This document shows, in pieces, positions 1 to 10,100 of a stretch of 64,000 nucleotides of DNA; the stretch's first letter is position 1, and each line of letters begins with the position of its first letter. Source of the stretch: Ambrosia x helenae (Eukaryota > Streptophyta > Magnoliopsida > Asterales > Asteraceae); NCBI GenBank assembly GCA_030844895.1, contig CM061233.1, positions 92,279,563-92,343,562 of the forward strand, given 5' to 3'. The translations under genes and the position numbers were made by a program. The notes beneath the pieces were generated by a model. It saw only the letters and a list, made by a program, of their open reading frames with translations. It searched no databases and was not told where the DNA came from.

Positions 1-1076
1 AGACTATGTACAATCTATTCATGTAAAGAATCGATCAAAGCAATTATTTTCAAGCCACGAAACAGACCCTACAAGTCGACATTCAGAATCTGTCCAGATT
101 CTAATCATGCAATATTATCAATTATATCAAACCCTAGTTGCATATTATCAATCAATAACACCTAATAATCATCATACAACATCAGTAAGAACCACATCTG
201 ATCAAAACCCTAATTATACATCACAAACATCATTATTCACAAACCGTAGAAGTCTAAAACATCAAGAACATGCATAATCATGCAAAACATATAACATTCA
301 TTATATAACAATGTGCTTGACCCTTTTAATCTTCGTAATCATCATGTTTTAACTTTTATAAAATACTTTCAGACCTGGACAAACAAGGTTTTGATGTTTT
401 AAAACAATTTAAAGAAGATTAAAACATAAGGGAATGAAGATTATACCACAAACACTCCAAAACAACCAACCGAACGCTCTCCAAGCTTCCCGATTGATGT
501 TCTTGAGCTTTAGCAGGTGGTTTAGGGTTAATAATTCGTGTGGGGCAGAAAGGGGGCGATTAGGGTTGAGTTTAGGGGTTGCATGGGGGTTAAGGATGCT
601 TAAATAAGAGTTTAAGGCGGTTTAAACCCGTCAGACATGAGCGAGCGGCCGCTCGGGCCTTGTGAGCGGCCGCTCACAGGCCCGAGGCCCTCGTTCGTGT
701 CACGTTTCATCACCCGACGCGTTATCCTTTGACGTTTTCGTTATTTCGGACCGTAACAAGTGCAACCCCATGCGTTAAGACCCTAATCAACCTCAAACTC
801 CACTTTTAGTGATTTTTATTAACGTATTCGGTTTAGGTTCACATAATCACGTATGGTTTTCACATAAGTTCATCAACTATCACAGAGACACATAAGTTCG
901 TTATTCACCAACGTCCGAGGTTCACTAATCATGTAATCACATATTAACTCACAATAATGCACGTATGTCCTATCTAGCTATCTAGCTAACCCTAGTTAAG
1001 TATAATATACGCGTGATTCGCTAAGGTAGACTTTAATCTAGACAACGTTGTTAACCAGAATTTGCCGGGTGTCACA
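1..1076 (-). mobile_element. 3' LTR (partial) of Ty3/gypsy element A
   Basis: Read on the minus strand this LTR opens TGTGACACCCGGC at 1076 and runs off the left edge. It shares the opening and the phrase AGTCTACCTTAGCGAA with the solo LTR at 48558-51367, so it belongs to the same LTR group. A TATA-like TTATTTAAG lies near 597-607. Just upstream of it (643-686) sit two copies of the palindrome GAGCGGCCGCTC inside a larger palindrome with arms CTCGGGCCT and AGGCCCGAG. The orientation agrees with the pol fragments to the right. Outer end and target duplication are not visible. Confidence 0.8.
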
Positions 1077-1191
1077 TCATCCCCACGTTAAAAGAATTTT
1101 CGTCCCGAAAATTGCACAAGTACCAAAAGGAATAACAAAAGAAACAGACAAAAGATAGAAACCAAGAGAGAGATTTACCCGAGTTGTCACA
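1077..1191 (-). repeat. Duplicated PPT/LTR-start segment (copy also at 2481-2595)
   Basis: On the minus strand the phrase TTTTAACGTGGGGATGATG followed by TGTGACA occurs twice, ending at 1191 and at 1076. The normal order for such elements is pol stop, purine-rich tract, then LTR start. Here the purine tract and LTR opening are present in two versions 115 bp apart: TGTGACAACTCGGG at 1191 and TGTGACACCCGGC at 1076. The second matches the LTR group of the window and is the better LTR start. Confidence 0.7.
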
Positions 1192-1226
1192 TCATCCCCA
1201 CGTTAAAAGGAATCTCGCCCCGAGAT

Positions 1227-1920
1227 TCATTCAGCTGCAGTGGTAACATATCTCGATTCGAACGCTTCCTTAGGAAAGAGATGAGGATACTTAGACTTCA
1301 TCTGATCCTCCCGTTCCCAAGTGTACTCTGGTCCCCGGTTCGAGTTCCAGCGAACCTTAACAATGCGAATCTTGCTATGACGTAGGCTACGAATCTTGTA
1401 ATCAAGAATCTCAACAGGTTCCTCCACAATCCGAAGACGATCATCAACCTTGATCTCTTCCAGTGGAACAATAAGAGACTCGTCAGCCAGACACTTCTTT
1501 AAGTTGGATACATGGAAGACGTTATGTACGTTGCCGAGCTCCGTCGGTAAATCAAGACGATATGCCACTGGTCCAATCCGTTCCAGAATTGTAAATGGGC
1601 CGACATACTGAGGGTTGAGTTTACCACGCTTCCCACAGCGTATGACGCCCTTCCACGGTGAAACTTTCAGAAGTACTTTGTCATCAACTTGGAATTCCAA
1701 TGGCTTGCGACGCTGATCGGCATAACTCTTCTGCCGATCCCGTGCCGCTGCCAACCGGTTACGAATCTGTACGATCTTTTCCGAAGTTTCGTACACTAGC
1801 TCAGGCCCAGTGAGTTGACTCTCACCCACCTCAGCCCAACAAAGAGGAGACCGGCATTTCCGCCCGTACAGTGCCTCGAACGGAGCTGCCTTGATGCTCG
1901 TGTGGTAACTGTTGTTGTAG
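1227..1920 (-). pseudogene. Ty3/gypsy integrase C-terminus and chromodomain, duplicated copy
   Basis: This is the 3' end of the element A pol gene inside tandem unit 1. It encodes the integrase tail (YGRKCRSPLCWAEVG, RRKPLEFQVDDKVLLKVSP, HNVFHVSNLKKCL) and a C-terminal chromodomain-like segment (VEEPVEILDYKIRSLRHSK, VKVRWNSNRGPEYTWERED), ending at a stop read at 1227-1229. The reading frame is open through to 1920, where the duplication junction cuts it off, so there is no start and no catalytic core. The chromodomain places it with chromoviruses. It cannot make a working integrase. Confidence 0.9.
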
Positions 1921-2630
1921 GTGGTTTAGGGTTAATAATTCGTGTGGGGCAGAAAGGGGGCGATTAGGGTTGAGTTTAGGGGTTGCATGGGGGTTAAGGA
2001 TGCTTAAATAAGAGTTTAAGGCGGTTTAAACCCGTCAGACATGAGCGAGCGGCCGCTCGGGCCTTGTGAGCGGCCGCTCACAGGCCCGAGGCCCTCGTTC
2101 GTGTCACGTTTCATCACCCGACGCGTTATCCTTTGACGTTTTCGTTATTTCGGACCGTAACAAGTGCAACCCCATGCGTTAAGACCCTAATCAACCTCAA
2201 ACTCCACTTTTAGTGATTTTTATTAACGTATTCGGTTTAGGTTCACATAATCACGTATGGTTTTCACATAAGTTCATCAACTATCACAGAGACACATAAG
2301 TTCGTTATTCACCAACGTCCGAGGTTCACTAATCATGTAATCACATATTAACTCACAATAATGCACGTATGTCCTATCTAGCTATCTAGCTAACCCTAGT
2401 TAAGTATAATATATGCGTGATTCGCTAAGGTAGACTTTAATCTAGACAACGTTGTTAACCAGAATTTGCCGGGTGTCACATCATCCCCACGTTAAAAGAA
2501 TTTTCGTCCCGAAAATTGCACAAGTACCAAAAGGAATAACAAAAGAAACAGACAAAAGATAGAAACCAAGAGAGAGATTTACCCGAGTTGTCACATCATC
2601 CCCACGTTAAAAGGAATCTCGCCCCGAGAT

Positions 2631-4230
2631 TCATTCAGCTGCAGTGGTAACATATCTCGATTCGAACGCTTCCTTAGGAAAGAGATGAGGATACTTAGAC
2701 TTCATCTGATCCTCCCGTTCCCAAGTGTACTCTGGTCCCCGGTTCGAGTTCCAGCGAACCTTAACAATGCGAATCTTGCTATGACGTAGGCTACGAATCT
2801 TGTAATCAAGAATCTCAACAGGTTCCTCCACAATCCGAAGACGATCATCAACCTTGATCTCTTCCAGTGGAACAATAAGAGACTCGTCAGCCAGACACTT
2901 CTTTAAGTTGGATACATGGAAGACGTTATGTACGTTGCCGAGCTCCGTCGGTAAATCAAAACGATATGCCACTGGTCCAATCCGTTCCAGAATTGTAAAT
3001 GGGCTGACATACCGAGGGTTGAGTTTACCACGCTTCCCAAAGCGTATGACGCCCTTCCACGGTGAAACTTTCAGAAGTACTTTGTCATCAACTTGGAATT
3101 CCAATGGCTTGCGACGCTGATCGGCATAACTCTTCTGCCGATCCCGTGCCGCTGCCAACCGGTTACGAATCTGTACGATCTTTTCCGAAGTTTCGTACAC
3201 TAGCTCAGGCCCAGTGAGTTGACTCTCACCCACCTCAGCCCAACAAAGAGGAGACCGGCATTTCCGCCCGTACAGTGCCTCGAACGGAGCTGCCTTGATG
3301 CTCGTGTGGTAACTGTTGTTGTAGGAGAATTCTACTAAGGGTAGGTGAGCTTCCCAACCTTTGCCAAAATCGATCACACATGCTCGCAGCATGTCTTCTA
3401 AGGTTTGAATCATGCGTTCACTCTGACCGTCAGTCTGTGGGTGATAAGCGGTACTCATGTCTAGCTGGGTACCCAAAGCCTTGTGCAAAGACTTCCAGAA
3501 TGAGAAGTAAAGTGGGAGTCACGATCCGAAATAATAGAAACCGGCACCCCGTGCTTAGAAACAACTTCCTTCAGATAAAGACGAGCCAAATGATCCATGG
3601 TGTCGGTCTCCTTAATAGCGAGAAAATGGGCTGATTTCGTCAACCGATCAACAATGACCCATATCTTATCATTCCCGCTCGGTGACTTAGGTAGTTGCGT
3701 GACAAAATCCATTGTAATCCGTTCCCATTTCCACTCCGGAATTTCAGGTTGTTGCAAGAGACCCGACGGTTTCTGGTATTCCACCTTGACCTTAGCACAG
3801 GTCAAGCATTTGCTCACGTATGAGGCTATATCCGACCTCATGTTTGGCCACTAGTAAAGCACCTTCAGATCTTGGTACATCTTATCCGAACCAGGATGAA
3901 TAGAATACCGGGACTTGTGAGCCTCATCTAAGACAAGCTCCCGAAGTCCCCCAAATAAAGGAACCCATATGCGTTCTGCGAAGTAGTGCAGGCCATCAGG
4001 CCTTCGCTCGAGGTGCTTGTCGGCACCGTGCATAGTCTCAGCTTTAAGGTTTTCCTCCTTCAAAGCTTCTAACTGAGCAGAACGAAGTTGGTCAGGTAGA
4101 GAGGAATGAATGGTGAGTTGCAACGCCCGAACGCGACGAGGATTAATTGATTCCTTCCTGCTCAAGGCGTCTGCTACTACATTCGCCTTGCCAGGATGGT
4201 ACTTAATGGCGCAATCATAGTCGTTCAGGA
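2631..4230 (-). pseudogene. Ty3/gypsy pol fragment (RNase H end, integrase, chromodomain), broken
   Basis: This is the longer copy of element A pol. In order it shows the RNase H tail (IKYHPGKAN, then DALSRKE near 4165), the integrase zinc-binding region (HPGSDKMYQDLK, CLTCAKVK), the core (MDFVTQLPKSPSGND, IVDRLTKSAHF, ISDRDSHFTS, HPQTDGQSERMIQTLEDML), and the same tail and chromodomain as the copy at 1227. Two lesions are visible: a TAG stop at 3851-3853 where the family has Trp (KVLY-stop-WPN), and a one-base deletion near 3500 between FTS and the FWKSL-like motif. The 5' part (gag, protease, most RT) is missing because the sequence switches to the LTR of element B at about 4230-4235. Decayed and non-functional. 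Confidence 0.9.
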
Positions 4231-4234
4231 CATT

Positions 4235-5077
4235 TGTAGTGACTTATACGCCTAGAACATTTGTAGGTGCGAGATCACAAACTTTACTATTTTCTTCTTT
4301 GAGCCGAGCACAGTTACAGGTGAGTCTCACTGCCCCATTTCTAAACTATTTAACGTTTTTACGGGGGAAAGATATGTTGGGATTTGTTTGACGGGTTGAA
4401 CACTTGAGTTGTGATCGCCACTCGGGGTTGAGACCTCCCCACTATAATCATTAATTCAGGAAAGTGAAACCAAAGGAATATTTGAATAGTACTATTGGTG
4501 CCTGACAAGGCCCACCCCTAATCGATAGCGTCGATTATGCATCGGCGTATGCCTGGGGTGCACGTATTCTGAAATCAAGTCGTAGGAATACCGAGTAACG
4601 ACTTGGGGCGGGGGGCATTATTAATTGTCTTGGTTTGGTTATAGGCTCAAGTAAAAATTGTAGGACTTTGCAACTCCTATAAATGTCATAACAAGGATAT
4701 TCCCACGAGACAAAGTTTTATTAAATACAAAACCTGTGAACTCACCAATATTTATATATTGACGATTTTTAAACATATCTTTCAGGTAATTGACTGATGA
4801 AGGTTAACGTGGCGAGCAGGGTCAGGGGAATCTCCAAGTCGGGCGTTGGATATCATGAAGGGGACTCGTCTCTCTATCCCAAGGATCTAGGTATACAGGG
4901 AGGAGCCTCCCTATTTATTTCAAAAACAATTTTAAGATTATGTACGAATAATTTGACATGATTTTCGGCGTTGAATAAATGCCCGTTTGTTTAATTAATA
5001 TTGTGGTTTGCATTAATCTTGGCTTAATCCTCTTGAACCGTCGCGCCACGTGTTTCCGCCATAGGCGTGGTGTGACA
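4235..5077 (+). mobile_element. 5' LTR of Ty3/gypsy element B, truncated to its 3' 843 bp
   Basis: This block aligns without gaps to 14707-15549, the last 843 bp of the 3' LTR. I count about six substitutions, so the two LTRs are young. The first 2.88 kb of the LTR is missing and the block abuts element A pol after a few filler bases (catt, 4231-4234). The LTR ends GGTGTGACA at 5077. Because the promoter-bearing part is lost, this copy probably cannot start genomic RNA from its own 5' LTR. Confidence 0.93.
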
Positions 5078-5082
5078 GAAAG

Positions 5083-5098
5083 TGGTATCAGAGCCAGG
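5083..5098 (+). other. Primer-binding site of element B
   Basis: TGGTATCAGAGCCAGG lies six bases after the 5' LTR end. It is the standard complement of the 3' end of plant initiator tRNA-Met used to prime minus-strand DNA synthesis in LTR retrotransposons. Confidence 0.92.
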
Positions 5099-5348
5099 TT
5101 ATAGCGAATTAGCATTTTTAAAAATCTAAACTATAACCGGATTGGTTCAAAAGACAAAGCTTTTATAATAAATGCGAAACGCAATAAATTTTCCAACGAC
5201 CATTTGGGTATGAGGAGATTCCGACCAAGCTAGCCATAAGTAAGGATACGTGTTATTCTAGTATTAGATGTTAGGAAGAGTACCGTAGATATGTGCCTTA
5301 ACTATCTAACGAATAATACTTAAATATTAGTACGGTTCTTTTTCCAGG

Positions 5349-6794
5349 ATGTCAGACGCAGGGAGCGTAGCACCGAGCTACGACAGTAGCATCCAGATCA
5401 TCCCAGCACCGCCAGCGGAGCCGATCGAGGTTGTGGTACTCGATCCGGATGATGACGATATGGAGGTTGACGCCGCCGCAGAGGGCGCAGACGGAGACAG
5501 CTCCGACAAGACTGACCCGAGCGAGGACCCAGCGTGGGCCCCCGCTGGAGGCGACGTGGCCGCCGTGGCCGATTTACCGATGGCCGAGGCACCACAGGCT
5601 GACTTGCCTCTAGTGCCATTCCAGGCAGCACCACTGCCAGCACTTCCCATCCGAGCCGTCAGGGACTTCCCTGTAGGCTGTGCAGGTCCATCGAGACCCG
5701 TCCCCACACAGTCGGAGACCGTGGAGTCTCCATACGACCGACATGCACACGTCGATCGTGAGCCCCTACCCACCCCACTTATTCCCGTTCCCCCGGGCAT
5801 GAGACTCGTGCCCGTTTCCCGAGGACACAACGGGTGGATCTCGGACGACTCCGACGATGATTCAACCGCATCGATGGAGCACATTGCTGTGCCGATCCCA
5901 CCAGCAGACCAGGAGGAGCACGTCGCTCCGATGATAGGGCACACCACCACTGCACCGGCCGCCCTACTTGCCCCACCAGAGCCCGTACCACAGGATGGGC
6001 CAGCCTCTACTAGGCACATCCTTGAGGGCAGCTCAGCCCGTAGCTCTGAGCTGCACCGAGCAGGCTTAGCAGCTCACGCCACTGCTAGCCCTCCCACCCC
6101 TACCACCGTGATATCCGCTCCAGAGTGGGTCGCTGTCACACAGCCCCTCATGGTCCCACTCGCCGAGCTTATAGTCCCCTCACCGGTATCCATGACGCTA
6201 CCTATCACCACCTTTCCCACACTACCACCCCTACCCGAGATGCTCCCCATACCACCACCTGCACCATTCACTATGGATGCAGGAGCCCCTTTTCTGATAC
6301 CCCCACTTGCACCATACACTCTAGGTGCAGGAGACCCATACCAGGTACCACCCCATTTCTTCACCGGATTACCGGGCTTTCCCCCACCCTTCACACCCCT
6401 ACCTATACCCGATATAGTCGGCCCATCCCAGCCGACGTATACCGACATCCCTGGGCCGTCGCAGCCCCACGGGATGGCCCCAGTGTCAGGACCGGCATGG
6501 TCCACAGTGATCTCCTTAGAGAGAGACTTCCAGACTCTCACCGACACGGTGCAGCGCACCGTGAACCAGATGGAGCAGCAGGCCCAGCTCATGTGGGCCA
6601 GGATCATCGACGCCAGAGATGCGCTGGCGCATTATGCTGAAGAGTTGCTGAGCATGGACGCTCATTGCGGGATTACGGGCGACGCACACTTTGCGCATCG
6701 CCAATTCTTGTACGATCGCATTATGGCGATCAGTATGACCATTAGCATGTACGCCCCCCAGTATCAGTACCCGCCGCCGCCGCCACCACAGTAG
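5349..6794 (+). CDS. Extra pre-gag ORF of element B: acidic, proline-rich protein of unknown function
   Basis: A 481-codon open frame lies in sense orientation between the primer-binding site and gag, where most Ty3/gypsy elements have only a leader. The first 60 residues are acidic (LDPDDDDMEVD, SSDKTDPSEDP). Residues 60-390 are rich in Pro and Ala with short repeats such as MLPIPPPAPFTMDAGAPF and PPLAPYTLGAGDPYQVPP, and DIVGPSQPTYTDIPGPSQP. Residues about 395-460 are predicted helical or coiled-coil by eye (LERDFQTLTDTVQRTVNQME, then MWARIIDARDALAHYAEELL), and the tail is PPPPPPQ. There is no signal peptide, zinc knuckle or protease motif. It is GC-rich compared with its flanks and free of stops over 1.4 kb, so coding is likely. 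Start chosen as the first ATG, 250 bp after the PBS. It could be an accessory protein or a structural partner of Gag. I recognise no family. Confidence 0.7.
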   Translation: MSDAGSVAPSYDSSIQIIPAPPAEPIEVVVLDPDDDDMEVDAAAEGADGDSSDKTDPSEDPAWAPAGGDVAAVADLPMAEAPQADLPLVPFQAAPLPALPIRAVRDFPVGCAGPSRPVPTQSETVESPYDRHAHVDREPLPTPLIPVPPGMRLVPVSRGHNGWISDDSDDDSTASMEHIAVPIPPADQEEHVAPMIGHTTTAPAALLAPPEPVPQDGPASTRHILEGSSARSSELHRAGLAAHATASPPTPTTVISAPEWVAVTQPLMVPLAELIVPSPVSMTLPITTFPTLPPLPEMLPIPPPAPFTMDAGAPFLIPPLAPYTLGAGDPYQVPPHFFTGLPGFPPPFTPLPIPDIVGPSQPTYTDIPGPSQPHGMAPVSGPAWSTVISLERDFQTLTDTVQRTVNQMEQQAQLMWARIIDARDALAHYAEELLSMDAHCGITGDAHFAHRQFLYDRIMAISMTISMYAPQYQYPPPPPPQ

Positions 6795-6834
6795 CGACAC
6801 TTCAGAGACACTTGGAGGATCACCTACGGACATA

Positions 6835-6852
6835 GTAGTAGTAGTAGTAGTA
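6835..6852. repeat. (AGT)n microsatellite
   Basis: About six AGT units follow the stop of the 481-codon ORF. The stretch 6795-7197 between that ORF and gag is otherwise AT-rich leader. It contains a short repeated phrase (gattattattacctgttctgtata, in two overlapping copies at 7068-7130) and no recognisable gene. Confidence 0.8.
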
Positions 6853-7197
6853 TGATAGCACAGTATGGGTTATAGCACCCATCTGCATTTTTGCCTAGCC
6901 GAGCGGGATTGTGCCGGCATATGACATTATATTTCTAGTGTATTTCAAAAGAGCGATGTATGAGGAATGTATCCTCGGTTTTTGTTATTATGAACAAATC
7001 ATTGTACTCGTGGTATTGAAATTAATGAAAAATTTTGTTATGGTAAAATATGTGTTATGATTGTCTACGATTATTATTACCTGTTCTGTATATATTGTGA
7101 TTGTGTGATTATTATTACCTGTTCTGTATACCTTATGTATGACTATATTGTATGAATGATCGCCAAATTAACCTTTGATAATGATTATTGAAGAAAA

Positions 7198-10100
7198 ATG
7201 GCACCAGCCACCCGAAGCAACAGTGGAAACGAAAGACTACCCACAACACCCGAGGAGCTTGAAGCCCTAGTTTCAGGACGCATCGCCCAAGCTCTCGCGG
7301 AACACAATGCCACACGCACTGAAAGATCGCGAGATCGAACAGGGAGCGACCGACGCGAAACCTCCCCTACCGGTAAGAGGGTTTCGAATGTATGCAATAG
7401 GAGTTTACGTAAAACTCCTACCCCATAATAACATACTATTTTATTATTGCAGAAACGGCCTCGCGAGAGCATGGCTGCACGTTCAAAGCTTTTCTGGACT
7501 GCAAGCCACTCAACTTCAGTGGCACTGAAGGCTCTGTCGGACTAGTCAAGTGGTTCGAGAAAACTGAAGCGGTGATCCGTATCAGCAGCTGTACCCCGCG
7601 ACAAGCTGTCATGTACTCCACTAACCTGTTTCTGGACCAAGCACTAACATGGTGGAACAACCAAGTGCAAACACTGGGAGACGATGCTGCTTACTCCTTG
7701 TCATGGTTGGAGTTGAAAGAACTGATGATCGCCGAGTACTGCCCGGCGAGTGAAGTGCAGAAGCTAGAGACCGAGTTCTGGAACCTCACCATGGTTGGAT
7801 CGGACGTAGCTGGGTACACGTCCAGATTTCATGATCTCTCCCGGTTAGTGCCTCGCTTGGTTACCCCGGAAAGCAAAAAGGTGGAAAGGTACCTATTCGG
7901 ATTAGCGCCACAGATACGCGGCATGGTCACTGCTTCCAAACCTACGACCATGCGCGAGGCTATCGACCTCGCTCTGAGCCTCACTGAAGACGCCATTCGA
8001 ATGGGCACCCTAATCCGGAAAGTATCAGGGTTGAAGCTTACTAAGTCCAGCAGTGTTGAGGGTAAGAATCTGGGTACAAGTTCAGCCGTTGGGTCAAGCG
8101 AACAGGGAAATAAGCCGAGGTTTGGGAAGCGTAAGCGCGATGAGAGGAAAAAGGATGGATCATCGGGAGGTTCAGGAAAGAAAGGGAAAGGGTATGTAGC
8201 CACTGGGCGTGGAAACAATGGAAAGCAAGGTTACCAAGGCAAGAACGAGGTGATCTGCGGTAAGTGCCGCCGTTCTGGGCACAAGACAGAAGACTGCAGG
8301 TCAAGAGCGCCAAAGAACGGAGGAGCGAGGCCCTGCTTCGCATGTGGATCGCTCGATCATTGGAAGAGGGATTGTCCCAAACTCAACAACCAAGCCCGTG
8401 GGCGGGCGTTCGTGATTGGTGCCAGTGATGCACGACAAGACCCTAATGTGGTCACTGGTACGTTCCCTCTAAATGGTCATTATGCTTCTGTATTGTTTGA
8501 TACTGGCGCCGATTTTAGCTTCGTGTCTGTCGAATTTAAAAGATTACTTGGACTAAAAACTAGTAAGCTAGACACACCATACTCTATAGAACTGGCTAAC
8601 GGTAAGAGTATAGAAACTCGAGAAGTAGCAAAGGATTGTAAGTTGGACCTCTGTGGTCACGAGTTTGGCATTGATCTATTGCCAGTCGTACTGGGTAGCT
8701 TTGACATAGTCGTTGGCATGGATTGGCTATCCGCACACCGCGTCGTCGTTGTTTGCAACGACAAAGTGATTCAAGTTCCCCTCGCAAGCGGTGAAACCCT
8801 ATCGATCCAAGGGGAAAGGCGTGGGACGCCGTTAGGAATTATTACCAGCATGAAGGCCCGAAAGTGTCTAAGGAAAGGCCTCGTTGCATTCTTGGCGCAC
8901 GTGGTAGATAAGAAGGCCGACGAGCGAAGGTTAGAAGACATTCCGATAGCCAGAGATTTTCCAGATGTGTTCCCCGAAGATTTGCCGGGATTGCCACCAC
9001 CCCGACAAGTCGAGTTCCGCATCGACCTTGTTCCAGGAGCTGCACCTGTAGCGCGATCGCCATACCGCTTAGCTCCATCCGAGATGCAGGAACTATCTGG
9101 TCAACTGCAAGAGTTGTTGGACAAAGGTTTCATAAGACCAAGCTTCTCACCCTGGGGAGCTCCCGTCTTATTTGTAAAGAAAAAGGATGGCACTTTTCGA
9201 ATGTGCATTGACTATCAAGAACTGAACAAGTTAACCATTAAGAATCGCTATCCTCTTCCTCGGATCGATGATTTATTTGATCAACTTCAAGGATCCAGTT
9301 TCTACTCCAAGATTGATCTAAGGTCCGGCTATCACCAATTGTGTATCCAAGAAGAGGACGTGCCAAAAACAGCCCTTAGGACTCGTTATGGGCACTATGA
9401 ATTCTTGGTCATGCCATTCGGATTAACCAATGCACCAGCTGTTTTCATGGATTTGATGAATCGCGTGTGTAAGCCATATTTGGACAAATTTGTCATTGTC
9501 TTCATTGATGATATCTTGATCTATTCGCGCACTAAGGAAGAACATGAGGATCACCTTCGGTTAATCCTCGAGGTACTACGCAAAGAGAAACTCTATGCTA
9601 AGTTCTCGAAATGTGACTTTTGGATTCGAGAGGTTCACTTCCTAGGCCACGTAGTGAATGAAAAGGGTATACACGTCGATCCCGCCAAGATCGAAGCAAT
9701 TAAAAATTGGGACGCCCCTAGAACTCCTACTGAAGTACGACAATTTCTTGGCCTTGCGGGTTACTACAGAAGGTTCATCGAGAAATTTTCTAAGATAGCA
9801 CAGTCTTTAACCATGCTAAACCAAAAGGATAAGAAGTTCGAATGGACGGAAAAGCAAGAAGCGGCGTTTCAATTGCTAAAAGATAAGTTATGTGGCGCCC
9901 CGATACTATCACTCCCCGATGGTACGGAAGACTTTGTGGTTTATTGTGACGCCTCTCACCAGGGTTTGGGTTGTGTATTGATGCAACGAGAGAAGGTCAT
10001 AGCGTATGCTTCCAGACAGCTAAAGCTCCACGAGAAGAATTACACTACACACGACTTGGAATTGGGAGCCGTGGTATTCGCGCTCAAGATATGGAGACAT

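Larger units (their letters stand above)
517..3324. repeat. Tandem duplication, 2 x 1404 bp
   Basis: Unit 1 is 517-1920 and unit 2 is 1921-3324. Each carries the proximal LTR part, the PPT region and the 3' end of pol of element A. By eye the units differ at only about five to six positions, for example gcgtga context near 1010 versus 2414, and several changes near 1555-1640 versus 2959-3044. The left edge, inner junction and right edge share only AGG, so this looks like a microhomology-mediated duplication after insertion. It is too long to be a sequencing-read artefact, but an assembly error cannot be excluded from sequence alone. Confidence 0.93.

Noticed and set aside
4915..5115. Short antisense ORF in the 5' LTR end
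   Set aside because: Same sequence recurs in the 3' LTR and extends by chance into the Copia frame at 15387-15549; LTR read-through, not a gene.
5378..6019. Antisense ORFs opposite the 481-codon ORF
   Set aside because: They are frame shadows of a GC-rich sense ORF, with composition-driven Ser/Gly/Arg content and no domain.
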